Shown here one piece after another: positions 1 through 7,751 of a stretch of DNA of 64,000 bases. Each line of letters starts with the position of its first letter. Position 1 is the stretch's first letter. The translations under genes were made by a program, and so were the position numbers. Below the pieces are notes generated by a model. That model saw only the letters and a program-made list of their open reading frames with translations. It was not told the origin of the DNA and made no database searches. Source of the stretch: Microbacter margulisiae (lineage in GTDB: Bacteria > Bacteroidota > Bacteroidia > Bacteroidales > Paludibacteraceae); the NCBI RefSeq assembly GCF_014192515.1, contig NZ_JACHYB010000001.1, positions 1,240,001 through 1,304,000 on the forward strand. Reading direction: 5' to 3'.

Positions 1-573
1 CGTTTTTTGAAAAAAGTCAATTCAAAAATCGACATTGATGCGCTTACCTTTTTGATTCTTAATGAACAAACTCAGGAGAAGGAGTTACCTGCCCTTTTGC
101 AACCTTTGAAAGAGGGTCATGATGTGGGAGTGCTGTCCGAAGCGGGATGTCCTGCAGTTGCCGATCCGGGAGCCGACATTGTCCGCCTGGCGCAACTCGA
201 AGGGATTCGTGTGGTGCCTTTGGTAGGCCCCTCTTCTTTGCTGATGGCGCTGATGGCTTCAGGATTCAACGGACAAAATTTTGCTTTTGTCGGATATCTT
301 CCCATTGCCTTCGACAAACGTGTCAAAGCCTTAAAGATATTGGAGAAAAGGGCAATAACTGAAAATCAGACACAGATCTTCATTGAAACTCCTTACCGGA
401 ACATCAAACTGATGGAAGAAATGGTGGAACATTTACAACCTGCAACTCATTTGTGTGTTGCAGTAGATATTTCCATACCGACGGAATCAATTCTCACGAA
501 AAGCGTAGCTGCATGGAGAAAAGCGTTACCTGATATTCAGAAAAAGCCCACCGTATTTTTAATCAACAAATAG
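1..573 (+). CDS. RsmI/YraL-like SAM-dependent methyltransferase, 5' end off window
   Basis: This is the C-terminal four fifths of a tetrapyrrole-methylase-fold SAM methyltransferase of the kind annotated near RsmI, which 2'-O-methylates 16S rRNA. The frame is open from base 1, and the first in-frame start-like codon (TTG at 7) falls inside the conserved domain, so the true start is upstream. Family members in Bacteroidales are about 235 residues; about 190 are present, so roughly 45-50 are missing. Visible motifs are GVLSEAGCPAVADPG and VPLVGPSS (SAM-binding loops), then GFNGQ and FIETPYRN. The short Bacteroidetes form lacks the C-terminal extension of classical RsmI, so the exact rRNA target is inferred from the family only. 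Confidence 0.85.
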   Translation, partial: RFLKKVNSKIDIDALTFLILNEQTQEKELPALLQPLKEGHDVGVLSEAGCPAVADPGADIVRLAQLEGIRVVPLVGPSSLLMALMASGFNGQNFAFVGYLPIAFDKRVKALKILEKRAITENQTQIFIETPYRNIKLMEEMVEHLQPATHLCVAVDISIPTESILTKSVAAWRKALPDIQKKPTVFLINK

Positions 574-660
574 CAAAACAGATATATTTCAGCATCATTG
601 CCATAGCCTTATTGAAAGATTTATTTTATAACCATCCAATTACATGATTTCAAATCTTTA

Positions 661-2121
661 ATGCGATCTATTGTTACACTGTTTATCGTCCTGTTTGCCC
701 TTTTATTGACGAATTGCACAGAATCTAAAATTGCATTTGGCTCAGATGGAAAGCTGGCCTTCTCATGCGACACACTTTCCTTCGATACGGTATTTTCTAC
801 CATAGGGTCGACAACCCAAGACTTCATGGTATACAACCGCAGCGGCAACCCGGTAACGATCAAATCAATTCAACTGGTTAACGGAACGGCAAGCGGGTTT
901 CACATCAATGTTGATGGAACCAATCTGACGGACAACGAACTTCAAAACATAGAAATTAAAGCCCACGACAGCATTTATGTTTTTGTCTCCGTCACCGTCA
1001 ATCCGCAACAACAAAACAATCCTGTATTGATTGAAGATTCGGTTTTATTCGAAACAAATACAAACAGGCAGATCGTAAAACTATTGGCATACGGACAGGA
1101 TGTCACTATTTTCCGTTCCAAAACGATTCATAACGACACAACGCTAACGAACGCAAAGCCATATCTTATCTACAATTATCTGGCTATCGACAGTGGAAAA
1201 ACATTAACCATACAGCCAGGCGCCAAATTTTACTTCCATCAGAACGCATCACTGCAAGTCAATGGTAACCTGATAGCGGACGGCGGACTAGGAGCCAATC
1301 AACAAATTACCATGCAGGGTGATCGCATCGACTGGTTATTTCCAGGTGTGCCCTATGCTTATTTATCAGGACAATGGGGAGGCGTTCAGTTATCAGGGGC
1401 GCAAAGCACCTATTTGCTCAACCATGTTATTCTCATTGACGGGAAGATAGGCGTTAATATTCCGAACGGAAATAACCAGCATCAACCTATTGTGAACATT
1501 GAAAACTCCAGCATTCAGAATTTTGATTCATGCGGTATAGCGGCAAAAAACGCTAACCTGAACATGTATAATTGTGAAATCTCAAACTGCAAATCATATT
1601 GCCTGTATTTTGCAGGAGGCACTTACACTTTAACGCACAACACAATTGCAAATTATTATAATGACGTTTACGGCGGGAAACAACGTGACGGAAATCCGTC
1701 TGTTGTGCTGATGGATAAAGACAAAGATGCAATCTGGCCATTATCTGTTATATTCAATAATTGCGTCATAACAGGATATTTAACCAACGAACTCTTTCTT
1801 CCCGACACACTCTCCTCAAGTCAGTTTAAGTTTCATTTCAACCATTGCTACATCATGTCTCCTGCTATCAGTTCATCCAACATGTCGGGTATGATTTGGG
1901 GAAATTCGCAGGATAACATTTTTGTCAATTCTACCATGCAAAATGGTTATTACAATTTCGAACCTGATTCCCTGTCTGTATTACGGGGAAAAGCAGATCC
2001 TGCAATCAGCCGCACGACGCCTTATCAATATGACATGAATGGAATTTATCGTTTCTGGAATAATCAGCCTGACATCGGAGCTTACGAATGGATTCCTAAG
2101 AATGGCATTCCAAAATCATGA
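661..2121 (+). CDS. Outer-membrane lipoprotein with right-handed beta-helix region
   Basis: The 486-residue product begins with a lipoprotein signal peptide: basic start, hydrophobic run, then LLTNC with the lipidated Cys at about residue 19. Residues 160-400 contain repeated short beta/Asn-rich segments (for example NSSIQNFDSCGI, NCEISNCKSYCLYF and NTIANYYNDV) typical of right-handed parallel beta-helix proteins such as pectate-lyase-like or adhesin folds. No catalytic motif is recognisable. It is probably anchored in the outer membrane or periplasm. It converges on the RNase H gene with an 8-bp gap. The function is unknown; related Bacteroidales proteins are annotated only as hypothetical or beta-helix proteins. 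Confidence 0.75.
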   Translation: MRSIVTLFIVLFALLLTNCTESKIAFGSDGKLAFSCDTLSFDTVFSTIGSTTQDFMVYNRSGNPVTIKSIQLVNGTASGFHINVDGTNLTDNELQNIEIKAHDSIYVFVSVTVNPQQQNNPVLIEDSVLFETNTNRQIVKLLAYGQDVTIFRSKTIHNDTTLTNAKPYLIYNYLAIDSGKTLTIQPGAKFYFHQNASLQVNGNLIADGGLGANQQITMQGDRIDWLFPGVPYAYLSGQWGGVQLSGAQSTYLLNHVILIDGKIGVNIPNGNNQHQPIVNIENSSIQNFDSCGIAAKNANLNMYNCEISNCKSYCLYFAGGTYTLTHNTIANYYNDVYGGKQRDGNPSVVLMDKDKDAIWPLSVIFNNCVITGYLTNELFLPDTLSSSQFKFHFNHCYIMSPAISSSNMSGMIWGNSQDNIFVNSTMQNGYYNFEPDSLSVLRGKADPAISRTTPYQYDMNGIYRFWNNQPDIGAYEWIPKNGIPKS

Positions 2122-2129
2122 CAGGACGC

Positions 2130-2762
2130 TTACTTTCTACCAAAATCAGCAGGAATTTCACCCCATTGAGCTGAATCCCACTTCAAAACAGAGGTAGTAT
2201 AGCTATTTTGTTTCAGCCATATTTCTGCACGCTCAACCAGATCAAAAAGAACGTTATTCTTTGCTGTTCGCTCCAGTTTCGACCGGCATTTCTTTGCCCG
2301 TATCCATGCCAGAGCAGTCATGCTGTCTGTATAAAGGGGCATCGCACTGTTGATCTGCTTCAGATAGGCCAATCCGTGTACTATCGCCAGAAACTCTCCG
2401 ATATTATTTGTCCCTTCGTCAAAAGGTCCCTGATGAAAAAGTTCTTTTCCCGAAGCAACATCCACTCCCCTATACTCCATTTTACCGGGATTACCGCTAC
2501 ATGCAGCATCCACAGCTAAACTATTCCGAATGATTGATGGGTTATTTTTCCCAGCAGAAGATATCACTCCTTTATTCTGAGCATGTATCGTTGCCCAATA
2601 TCCTTGTTTAAAAGCGCTTTCAGCCTCTTCGAGCGTAGGGAATCCCTTGTATTGCGCCTGCTCAAAATGCATAATCTGTGCTTTACATTGCTCCCAATCC
2701 GTAAAGATCCCCGTTTGACGTCCTTTCCAGACGACATAGTAACTGTTTTTCCTTTTAGGCAT
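2130..2762 (-). CDS. Ribonuclease H with N-terminal viroplasmin-like domain
   Basis: This enzyme cleaves the RNA strand of RNA-DNA hybrids. The 210-residue protein starts MPKRKNSYYVVWKGRQ, a caulimovirus viroplasmin-like hybrid-binding domain (about residues 5-48), followed by an RNase HI domain. That domain has the first acidic residue in DAACSGNPG, a conserved Glu in NNIGEF and an Asp in YTDSMTALAW. I chose the ATG at 2762, because the open frame upstream encodes a hydrophobic stretch unlike the family. A promoter-like sequence lies at 2931-2962 and a terminator-like hairpin at 2857-2884, inside the leader (listed separately). The C-terminus ADFGRK is close to the family end. Confidence 0.88.
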   Translation of the reverse strand: MPKRKNSYYVVWKGRQTGIFTDWEQCKAQIMHFEQAQYKGFPTLEEAESAFKQGYWATIHAQNKGVISSAGKNNPSIIRNSLAVDAACSGNPGKMEYRGVDVASGKELFHQGPFDEGTNNIGEFLAIVHGLAYLKQINSAMPLYTDSMTALAWIRAKKCRSKLERTAKNNVLFDLVERAEIWLKQNSYTTSVLKWDSAQWGEIPADFGRK

Positions 2763-2856
2763 GTAATAAAGTAAGAAGAAAGAACTGACTAGAAAGCAGT
2801 TCGTGAAACAAGACAGAATATCAATAGCACGTGCAAAAATAGGAAAGAATTTAAAA

Positions 2857-2884
2857 TAAAAAAAGGGCAGTCTCACGACTCCCC
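2857..2884 (-). terminator. Terminator-like hairpin in the RNase H leader
   Basis: Read on the minus strand, an 8-bp stem (GGGGAGTC with GACTGCCC, one mismatch) and a 4-nt loop span 2884-2865. A run of Ts follows at 2864-2857. It lies about 95 bp upstream of the RNase H start codon and downstream of a good promoter match, so it could attenuate the gene or end a short RNA of about 65 nt. Confidence 0.5.
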
Positions 2885-2930
2885 AATCTCTGTTAACCTT
2901 AAAATCTAATACTATGAAAAAATCACTTTG

Positions 2931-2962
2931 CAAAAATAAGAGCTCCTCAAGCAAAAAGCAAA
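2931..2962 (-). promoter_or_regulatory. Bacteroidetes-type promoter upstream of RNase H
   Basis: On the minus strand this reads TTTG (2962-2959), 20 nt, then TATTTTTG (2938-2931), matching the TTTG/TAnnTTTG consensus. Transcription would start near 2924 and run through the hairpin at 2857-2884 before reaching the RNase H start at 2762. Confidence 0.55.
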
Positions 2963-3057
2963 TTATTCCCGTTAAATAACATCAACTCTCTGTTAAATTA
3001 AGAATATAGATAAGATTATGATACTTTCTGAGCATAATCGGGAACTTTTAGATGCAT

Positions 3058-4095
3058 TCAAGGAGTTGGCCAGTTATGATAGCTCTTGAAGCTTTGCCCG
3101 ACGTGGAAAATCAGCGTCAACATCTCGGAGTTTTGCCATTTCTTATCTACATCATGTAAACAAACAGCAACCCTTGTCGTTATAAACCGATTATTAATAG
3201 GCAAATAAGCAAAGTCAATGCGCCCATAGTTTCCTGAAAGATACATATGATCGCCATAAACAGCATTTAGCGATTGCCCTTTATAGTAAGAAGCATCAAT
3301 CCCAAACTTGCGGTAATAAGCATGCAACTGCGAGAAAAAGCCAAAATGGAAATCAATAGCTCCGGCTGCCCCAACGAAAGGGCGTTCCCTGTTGTAACTG
3401 CCCAGGCTCCCGACCCTGAACGAAAGCGTATTCCAATGCGTCAATGGTGCAAGATTAATACCCAGCAACATTCCATAAGCTCCATTATCGCGGATCGTCT
3501 CTCCCGGCACATAATCACCATACAAAGCATCATGATACATATAAAAATAGTGATCCAAAAACAGCAGATTATATCTTAATTCGCCGGAAAGACCTGCCAG
3601 AAAAGTTTCACGAACATTAGGCCGCTGGCGGCTTGTCCAATCAATCCAGAAATTCTCATAGCCCCATTTCCACCGCTTTTCAAGATAAGCTCCCTGAATA
3701 TTTGGCCGGTAGTTATCCAGGGTATCCGTAAGCAAAGCCAAAGGATAATGCAGCAATCCCCGTCGTGGGAAAGATCCGACTATGAACGAAAACTTCGGGG
3801 TTTGATAATAATAAAAGAGATCGACAGTCGGTGTATTGCCATTAATCCGGTCTCCGTACTCATACAAGTAATTTACGCCACCCATAAATCCCTGCGTAGT
3901 ATCCAGCGAAGCACCTGCCATAGCATTCAGGCGCGCCCCAAGCATCGTCTGGGACATCTCATAATTACTGGTATATTCACGGTTGTCAAGGAAATGATTA
4001 AAATCAACCTCGTATGCAAACTTTTGCCCGAACGCCAGCATCGGGAACCCCATGAACAACAGCGCGGCTGCAACTAAAAAGCTATTTCTTACCAT
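3058..4095 (-). CDS. Secreted, probably outer-membrane beta-barrel protein of unknown function
   Basis: The 345-residue protein has a clear Sec signal peptide (MVRNSFLVAAALLF ... AFGQK). The rest is rich in alternating aromatic and polar residues (for example FSFIVGSFPRRGLLHYPL, LFLDHYFYMYHDAL and YGRIDFAYLP) with many Tyr, Phe and Gly, as in outer-membrane barrels or OM-associated proteins. It ends in a hydrophobic/aromatic segment but without a perfect terminal Phe. I do not recognise a family. It is monocistronic by context, with its own promoter-like sequence at 4203-4234. Confidence 0.65.
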   Translation of the reverse strand: MVRNSFLVAAALLFMGFPMLAFGQKFAYEVDFNHFLDNREYTSNYEMSQTMLGARLNAMAGASLDTTQGFMGGVNYLYEYGDRINGNTPTVDLFYYYQTPKFSFIVGSFPRRGLLHYPLALLTDTLDNYRPNIQGAYLEKRWKWGYENFWIDWTSRQRPNVRETFLAGLSGELRYNLLFLDHYFYMYHDALYGDYVPGETIRDNGAYGMLLGINLAPLTHWNTLSFRVGSLGSYNRERPFVGAAGAIDFHFGFFSQLHAYYRKFGIDASYYKGQSLNAVYGDHMYLSGNYGRIDFAYLPINNRFITTRVAVCLHDVDKKWQNSEMLTLIFHVGQSFKSYHNWPTP

Positions 4096-4202
4096 AGTAG
4101 ATTTTGTAATGTATAGAAGAGTGAAGAATCAGATCTAATCTTGAGCTAAATGACCTTTTGCCTTTATTGTTATGACTTTTCAGAACCCGGTCAAACAGGC
4201 AG

Positions 4203-4234
4203 CAAAGGTAGTTATTTTAGACGAATATCATAAA
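4203..4234 (-). promoter_or_regulatory. Candidate promoter of the barrel-like protein gene
   Basis: On the minus strand there is TTTA at 4234-4231, 20 nt, then TACCTTTG at 4210-4203. The -7 element is a full TAnnTTTG match and the -33 element is off by one base. The predicted leader is about 100 nt. Confidence 0.45.
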
Positions 4235-4311
4235 GAGGTGTGCATTGGAGGATTTAGTTGACAATGAGAACCGGGAGATAACATCAACCCGTAGATAGTA
4301 GGTGGTAGACA

Positions 4312-4475
4312 GAATCAAATAACTGAATAACTGATAAAACAACAGGAAGTTAAAGAAGATACGGGAAGAACCAGCAGCATTGCCAACAGATTTCTTCTTG
4401 ATTCTTGGTTCTCAGCTTTACACTTTACACTTTCAACCGTAGTTCTCTTTCGACTCTTGATTCTTGACTTTAGAT
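4312..4475. repeat. Dispersed intergenic mosaic repeat, copy A
   Basis: The segment 4355-4475 is closely matched, in inverted orientation, by 11335-11450. Shared pieces include gccaacagatttcttcttga and tagttctctttcgactc. The segment 4312-4360 (gaatcaaataac ... aggaagttaaagaag) is matched in inverted orientation by about 12919-12985. It lies in the gap of about 390 bp between the barrel-like protein and YdeI-family genes. No reading frame or terminal inverted repeat is apparent. Confidence 0.7.
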
Positions 4476-4486
4476 TTTATCCTATG

Positions 4487-5047
4487 TCACATTGGTTTCA
4501 AATTCCTGTTAAGTCTGTCAATGATTCTCTCTAGCCTGGCTTGACGGGCTTTATCCGATTTGGCATCAAGATAAAATCCGGTATATGTACGCTGTACCGA
4601 ATGCGACATTGCCAGCAAATTGGTATAAGCAGGCTCATACGGCTGAATGGTCTCCTTAAACATCCGTATTTGTTCATCGTCAATAAGAATACGTTTAGCA
4701 TTATCCCATGAACCGTTTTTTCTGGCGCGTTCTACAGCTTCTAAACCCTGTTGTGTCATTAACCCTTTTTCCATAAGAGTTTGCGCCAGCTTTTTGTTTT
4801 TAACAGACCATTTGCTTTTAGGCATACGGCGCGCAAAATACTTTTTATACGTATTATCGTCAAGAAATTGCATTTGTCCGTCTATCCATCCGTGACAAAG
4901 CGCCTCTTCCAGTGCATCGCCAGCAGAGAGTGTGACAAATTTTCTTTTTTTGCCAAAGAGTAGCCATACGCCATCGCTCTCTGTCCCATGTTTGCCAAGC
5001 CATTCCCGAAAGGCTTGCCGGTCAGCGAATGTCAATATTTCTTCCAT
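4487..5047 (-). CDS. YdeI/OmpD-associated family protein
   Basis: This 186-residue cytoplasmic protein belongs to the YdeI (OmdA-type) family. Evidence is the N-terminal block FREWLGKHGTESDGVWLLFGKK, then ALCHGWIDGQM and KKYFARRMPKSKWSVKNK, and the C-terminal block with NGSWDNAKR. Members have been linked to antimicrobial-peptide or bacteriocin protection, but the biochemistry is unsettled. I chose the ATG at 5047; the alternative TTG at 5053 adds only two residues. The small SnoaL-like gene fragment lies just upstream on the same strand. Confidence 0.8.
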   Translation of the reverse strand: MEEILTFADRQAFREWLGKHGTESDGVWLLFGKKRKFVTLSAGDALEEALCHGWIDGQMQFLDDNTYKKYFARRMPKSKWSVKNKKLAQTLMEKGLMTQQGLEAVERARKNGSWDNAKRILIDDEQIRMFKETIQPYEPAYTNLLAMSHSVQRTYTGFYLDAKSDKARQARLERIIDRLNRNLKPM

Positions 5048-5076
5048 AAGCAATCTAAGAGGTATGACAGGGTAAT

Positions 5077-5295
5077 TTAATCAATGGAAGGATTAGTCAA
5101 CGACCAATGGCTGTGGATGAGTTTCCACTCGTTATTTTCTTCAAGCCTATACACTTCCGTACAATTCTCTTTCCAGAACGTTTCACCTGAATAGGAGTGC
5201 AGATTGTAGGTCAGGACTCCCATTGTATCGGTTTGTCGTACAACGGGATTTATCATTTCGAATGAATCGTCATGATGGCTTCTTCCCTCTTTTTC
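5077..5295 (-). pseudogene. C-terminal fragment of a SnoaL/DUF4440-like protein
   Basis: The minus-strand frame is open from 5295 to the stop at 5079-5077, but has no initiation codon at its head; an in-frame stop lies at 5298-5296. The translated end (MINPVVRQTDTMGVLTYNL, ENCTEVYRLEENNEWKLIHS, HWSLTNPS) matches the last two beta strands of small NTF2-fold proteins annotated as SnoaL-like or DUF4440. The N-terminal 70 or so residues expected for the family are absent in all frames upstream. An internal ATG could give about 55 residues, too short for the fold. I read it as a decayed, truncated gene next to the repeat array. Confidence 0.65.
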
Positions 5296-5510
5296 CTATT
5301 CGCTCCACAAACATAAACAATTATTTTCAATCTTACAGCAAAAGATATCAATTAGTTATCAATATTTGATATATTAGTAATGGAGGGGCATAAAGGGATG
5401 CAACAATACGGTTATTGAATATAAGGCAGGCCTGAAGAAGAAATAAAAACCGGACATTTATCCGAAAAGTGACTCTCCCCGGGGGAAAAAGTCTGCAAAG
5501 AAAAAACATT

Positions 5511-6075
5511 GTGGTGCATCGCAACGAAAAAGTGTTGCATCGCAAAAACATTGTGGTGCATCGCAACGAAAATGCGTTGCATCGCAAAATCATTGTGGTG
5601 CATGGCAACGAAAATGTGTTGCATGGCAAAAACATTGTGGTGCATCGCAACAAAAAAGTGTTGCATGGCAAAATCATTGTGGTGCATCGCAACGAAAATG
5701 TGTTGCATCGCAAAATCATTGTGGTGCATGGCAATGAAAATGTGTTGCATGGCAAAATCATTGTGGTGCATCGCAATGAAAATGTGTTGCATGGCAAAAT
5801 CATTGTGGTGCATCGCAAGGGAAATGTGGTGCATCGCAAAATCATTGTGGTGCATCGCAACGAAAATGTGGTGCATCGCAATGAAAATGTGGTGCATCGC
5901 AAAATCATTGTGGTGCATCGCAATGAAAATGTGGTGCATGGCAAAAACATTGTGGTGCATCGCAACGAAAATGTGTTGCATCGCAAAAACATTGTGGTGC
6001 ATCGCAACGAAAATGTGTTGCATCGCAAAAACATTGTGGTGCATCGCAACGAAAATGTTGCATCGCAATGAAAAT
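5511..6075. repeat. 21-bp minisatellite, about 27 tandem copies
   Basis: There are 26 contiguous full units (5511-6056), then a 19-bp unit (6057-6075) and degenerate flanks. The core is GTGKTGCATSGCAA, followed by seven bases that mostly alternate CGAAAAT-like and AAACATT-like, so much of the array has a 42-bp super-period. Many units contain the short palindrome TTGC-atc-GCAA. Because 21 is a multiple of three and the unit lacks stops in most frames, long spurious ORFs run through it on both strands. There is no ribosome-binding context, and base changes among copies hit all codon positions. I see no spacers, so it is not CRISPR. The region 5296-5510 holds nothing else recognisable. Confidence 0.9.
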
Positions 6076-6244
6076 GTGTTGCAACCTAAAATATTTAAGA
6101 AGCAACCCCAACATTGGTAGTGTCCAAAAATTTGTGTAAACGCATTCTTATCTCATTTATTATTATTTTTTCTTGAGACTGTAAATTAAACTGTGTCAGT
6201 AAAGAATAAAATAATTTTATAACTTTACAATACAGTTTATTTTT

Positions 6245-7459
6245 ATGGAAGAATTTGATTACAAGGCTTTTCAAGCCAAAGTTTTAGAACAGATAAAATC
6301 TGGCAAACCCCTTTTAGGCAAAGATGGTGCCTTTGCGCCCTTGTTAGAAAATATTCTAAATGCAGCTTTAGAGGGAGAAATGGATGCTCATTTAGATGAA
6401 GATGAGCGTAGTTTAGGCAATCGGCGCAATGGACGTATGTCCAAACAAGTTCAAACCCAATTGGGTGAAGTCACCGTTCATACACCCCGTGACCGCCATT
6501 CCAGTTTTGAACCTGAGTTTATAAAGAAACGTGAAACAATACTTGCAGAAGGTGTTGCAGACCGTATAATTGGTCTTTATGCCTTGGGGAACAGTACTCG
6601 GGAAATAAGCGATTGGATGGAGGAAAACCTTGGAAACAGGGTTTCTGCTGACACAATCAGTTCCATAACAGACCGGGTTCTGCCAGAGATTCAGTCCTGG
6701 CGTAGCAGGTCATTGGATAGTGTTTATCCAATTGTTTGGATGGATGCCATTCACTACAAAGTGATGGACGAAAAGAATCGCCCTGTAACACGAGCCATAT
6801 ACAACGTATTGGGTGTTGACCGTAACGGTTACAAAGATTTGCTTGGCATGTATATTTCCAAAAGCGAAGGAGCTAACTTTTGGTTATCGGTGCTCACCGA
6901 TCTTCAATCAAGAGGAGTAAATGACATTCTAATAGCCTCTACGGACAATCTTAGTGGCTTTTCAGATGCTATAAAAAGCGTATTTCCACACACAGTAGTT
7001 CAAACTTGTGTGGTGCATCAAATCCGCAATTCAATTAAATATGTTGCAAGTAAAAATCAGAAAACGTTCATGAAAGATTTGAAGCTTGTTTATCAAGCAG
7101 TAAGCAAAGAGCAGGCAGCAATCGAACTCGATAATCTTGATTCAAAGTGGGGAAAGGATTATCCAATTGTCATTAAATCATGGCGTGATAATTGGGAAAA
7201 ACTAACCGCTTATTTTGAGTTTTCTGATGCTATCCGAAGAATCATATATACCACCAATACCGTAGAAGGCTATCACCGTCAGATAAGGAAAGTTACCAAA
7301 AACAAAGGTGTTTTTACCAATGATACAGCATTGGAAAAATTGGTGTATTTGGCCTATCGCAATATCCGGAAAAAATGGACTATGCCTCTGTCAAACTGGG
7401 GGTTAACTGCACAACAACTGGCGATTAAATTTCCTGAAAGGTTTAATTTATTTGAATAA
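6245..7459 (+). CDS. IS256-family (mutator-type) transposase of the inner element
   Basis: The 404-residue DDE transposase appears full length. The catalytic triad can be read as D167 (WMDAI), D234 (STDNLSGF) and E341 (NTVEGYH), with the conserved CVVHQIRN block at 255-262 between the second D and the E. The N-terminal part (NRRNGR and VHTPRDR) is the usual DNA-binding region. No frameshift or stop is seen. It shares the family signature with the outer-element transposase, but the two differ widely, so they represent two distinct IS types. Confidence 0.95.
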   Translation: MEEFDYKAFQAKVLEQIKSGKPLLGKDGAFAPLLENILNAALEGEMDAHLDEDERSLGNRRNGRMSKQVQTQLGEVTVHTPRDRHSSFEPEFIKKRETILAEGVADRIIGLYALGNSTREISDWMEENLGNRVSADTISSITDRVLPEIQSWRSRSLDSVYPIVWMDAIHYKVMDEKNRPVTRAIYNVLGVDRNGYKDLLGMYISKSEGANFWLSVLTDLQSRGVNDILIASTDNLSGFSDAIKSVFPHTVVQTCVVHQIRNSIKYVASKNQKTFMKDLKLVYQAVSKEQAAIELDNLDSKWGKDYPIVIKSWRDNWEKLTAYFEFSDAIRRIIYTTNTVEGYHRQIRKVTKNKGVFTNDTALEKLVYLAYRNIRKKWTMPLSNWGLTAQQLAIKFPERFNLFE

Positions 7460-7547
7460 AATCACAACATCAAATAAATATCCAGGCATTTTTCTTAGTT
7501 TTGCTTCCACCCAACAAAACGATGGTGAAACTTTGTGCCATTGTAAT

Positions 7548-7583
7548 AAAAAACGATTAGGGGGTCGACCCCTAACCGTTTTT
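7548..7583. terminator. Bidirectional hairpin inside the inner IS
   Basis: The arms AAAAACGATTAGGGG and CCCCTAACCGTTTTT flank a 4-nt centre TCGA-type loop, with one mismatched pair and A/T tails on both sides. It lies about 90 bp after the transposase stop and would end transcription from either direction, a common way for an IS to limit read-through. Confidence 0.7.
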
Positions 7584-7694
7584 GCCCAACAAAACTCAGG
7601 ATCTTCATTATCCATTATAAAAAATCGGATTAATTGAGTATCTGAAATTTGATAAGAATTGAAACTGACACAGTTTATTTTACGCTACCTTTTT

Positions 7695-7737
7695 CTTTTC
7701 GAATCCCCTCTCAAAATTTTTGAGGGGTTTGAAAAGA
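7695..7737 (-). terminator. Hairpin terminator downstream of the outer IS transposase
   Basis: The inverted arms CTTTTCGAATCCCCTC and GAGGGGTTTGAAAAG surround an A/T-rich loop between the end of the inner IS and the 3' end of the minus-strand transposase at 7752. Read from the transposase, the stem is followed by a T/C-rich run. Confidence 0.6.
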
Positions 7738-7751
7738 AAAAACTTCCGTTT

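Larger units (their letters stand above)
6175..7689 (+). mobile_element. Inner IS256-family element
   Basis: This element is 1515 bp, with 26-bp terminal inverted repeats at 6175-6200 and 7664-7689; 20 positions match, including the run TAAACTGTGTCAGT. It is flanked by an 8-bp target duplication TTTTTCTT at 6167-6174 and 7690-7697. It carries one transposase gene (6245-7459) and, downstream, a strong hairpin at 7548-7583. Its duplication lies wholly inside the other IS256 element, so this insertion is the more recent event. Confidence 0.88.

Noticed and set aside
5511..6075. CRISPR array
   Set aside because: Units are contiguous without unique spacers and there are no cas genes nearby.
5348..6120. 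Four or more long overlapping frames across the 21-bp repeat, encoding 200-230 residue repeat proteins
   Set aside because: They arise because the unit length is a multiple of three and has no stops in most frames. They lack a start context, and changes among units are not concentrated at silent positions in any frame.
7452..7637. 61-codon frame after the inner transposase
   Set aside because: It crosses the strong hairpin at 7548-7583 and has no family resemblance; it is IS non-coding end.
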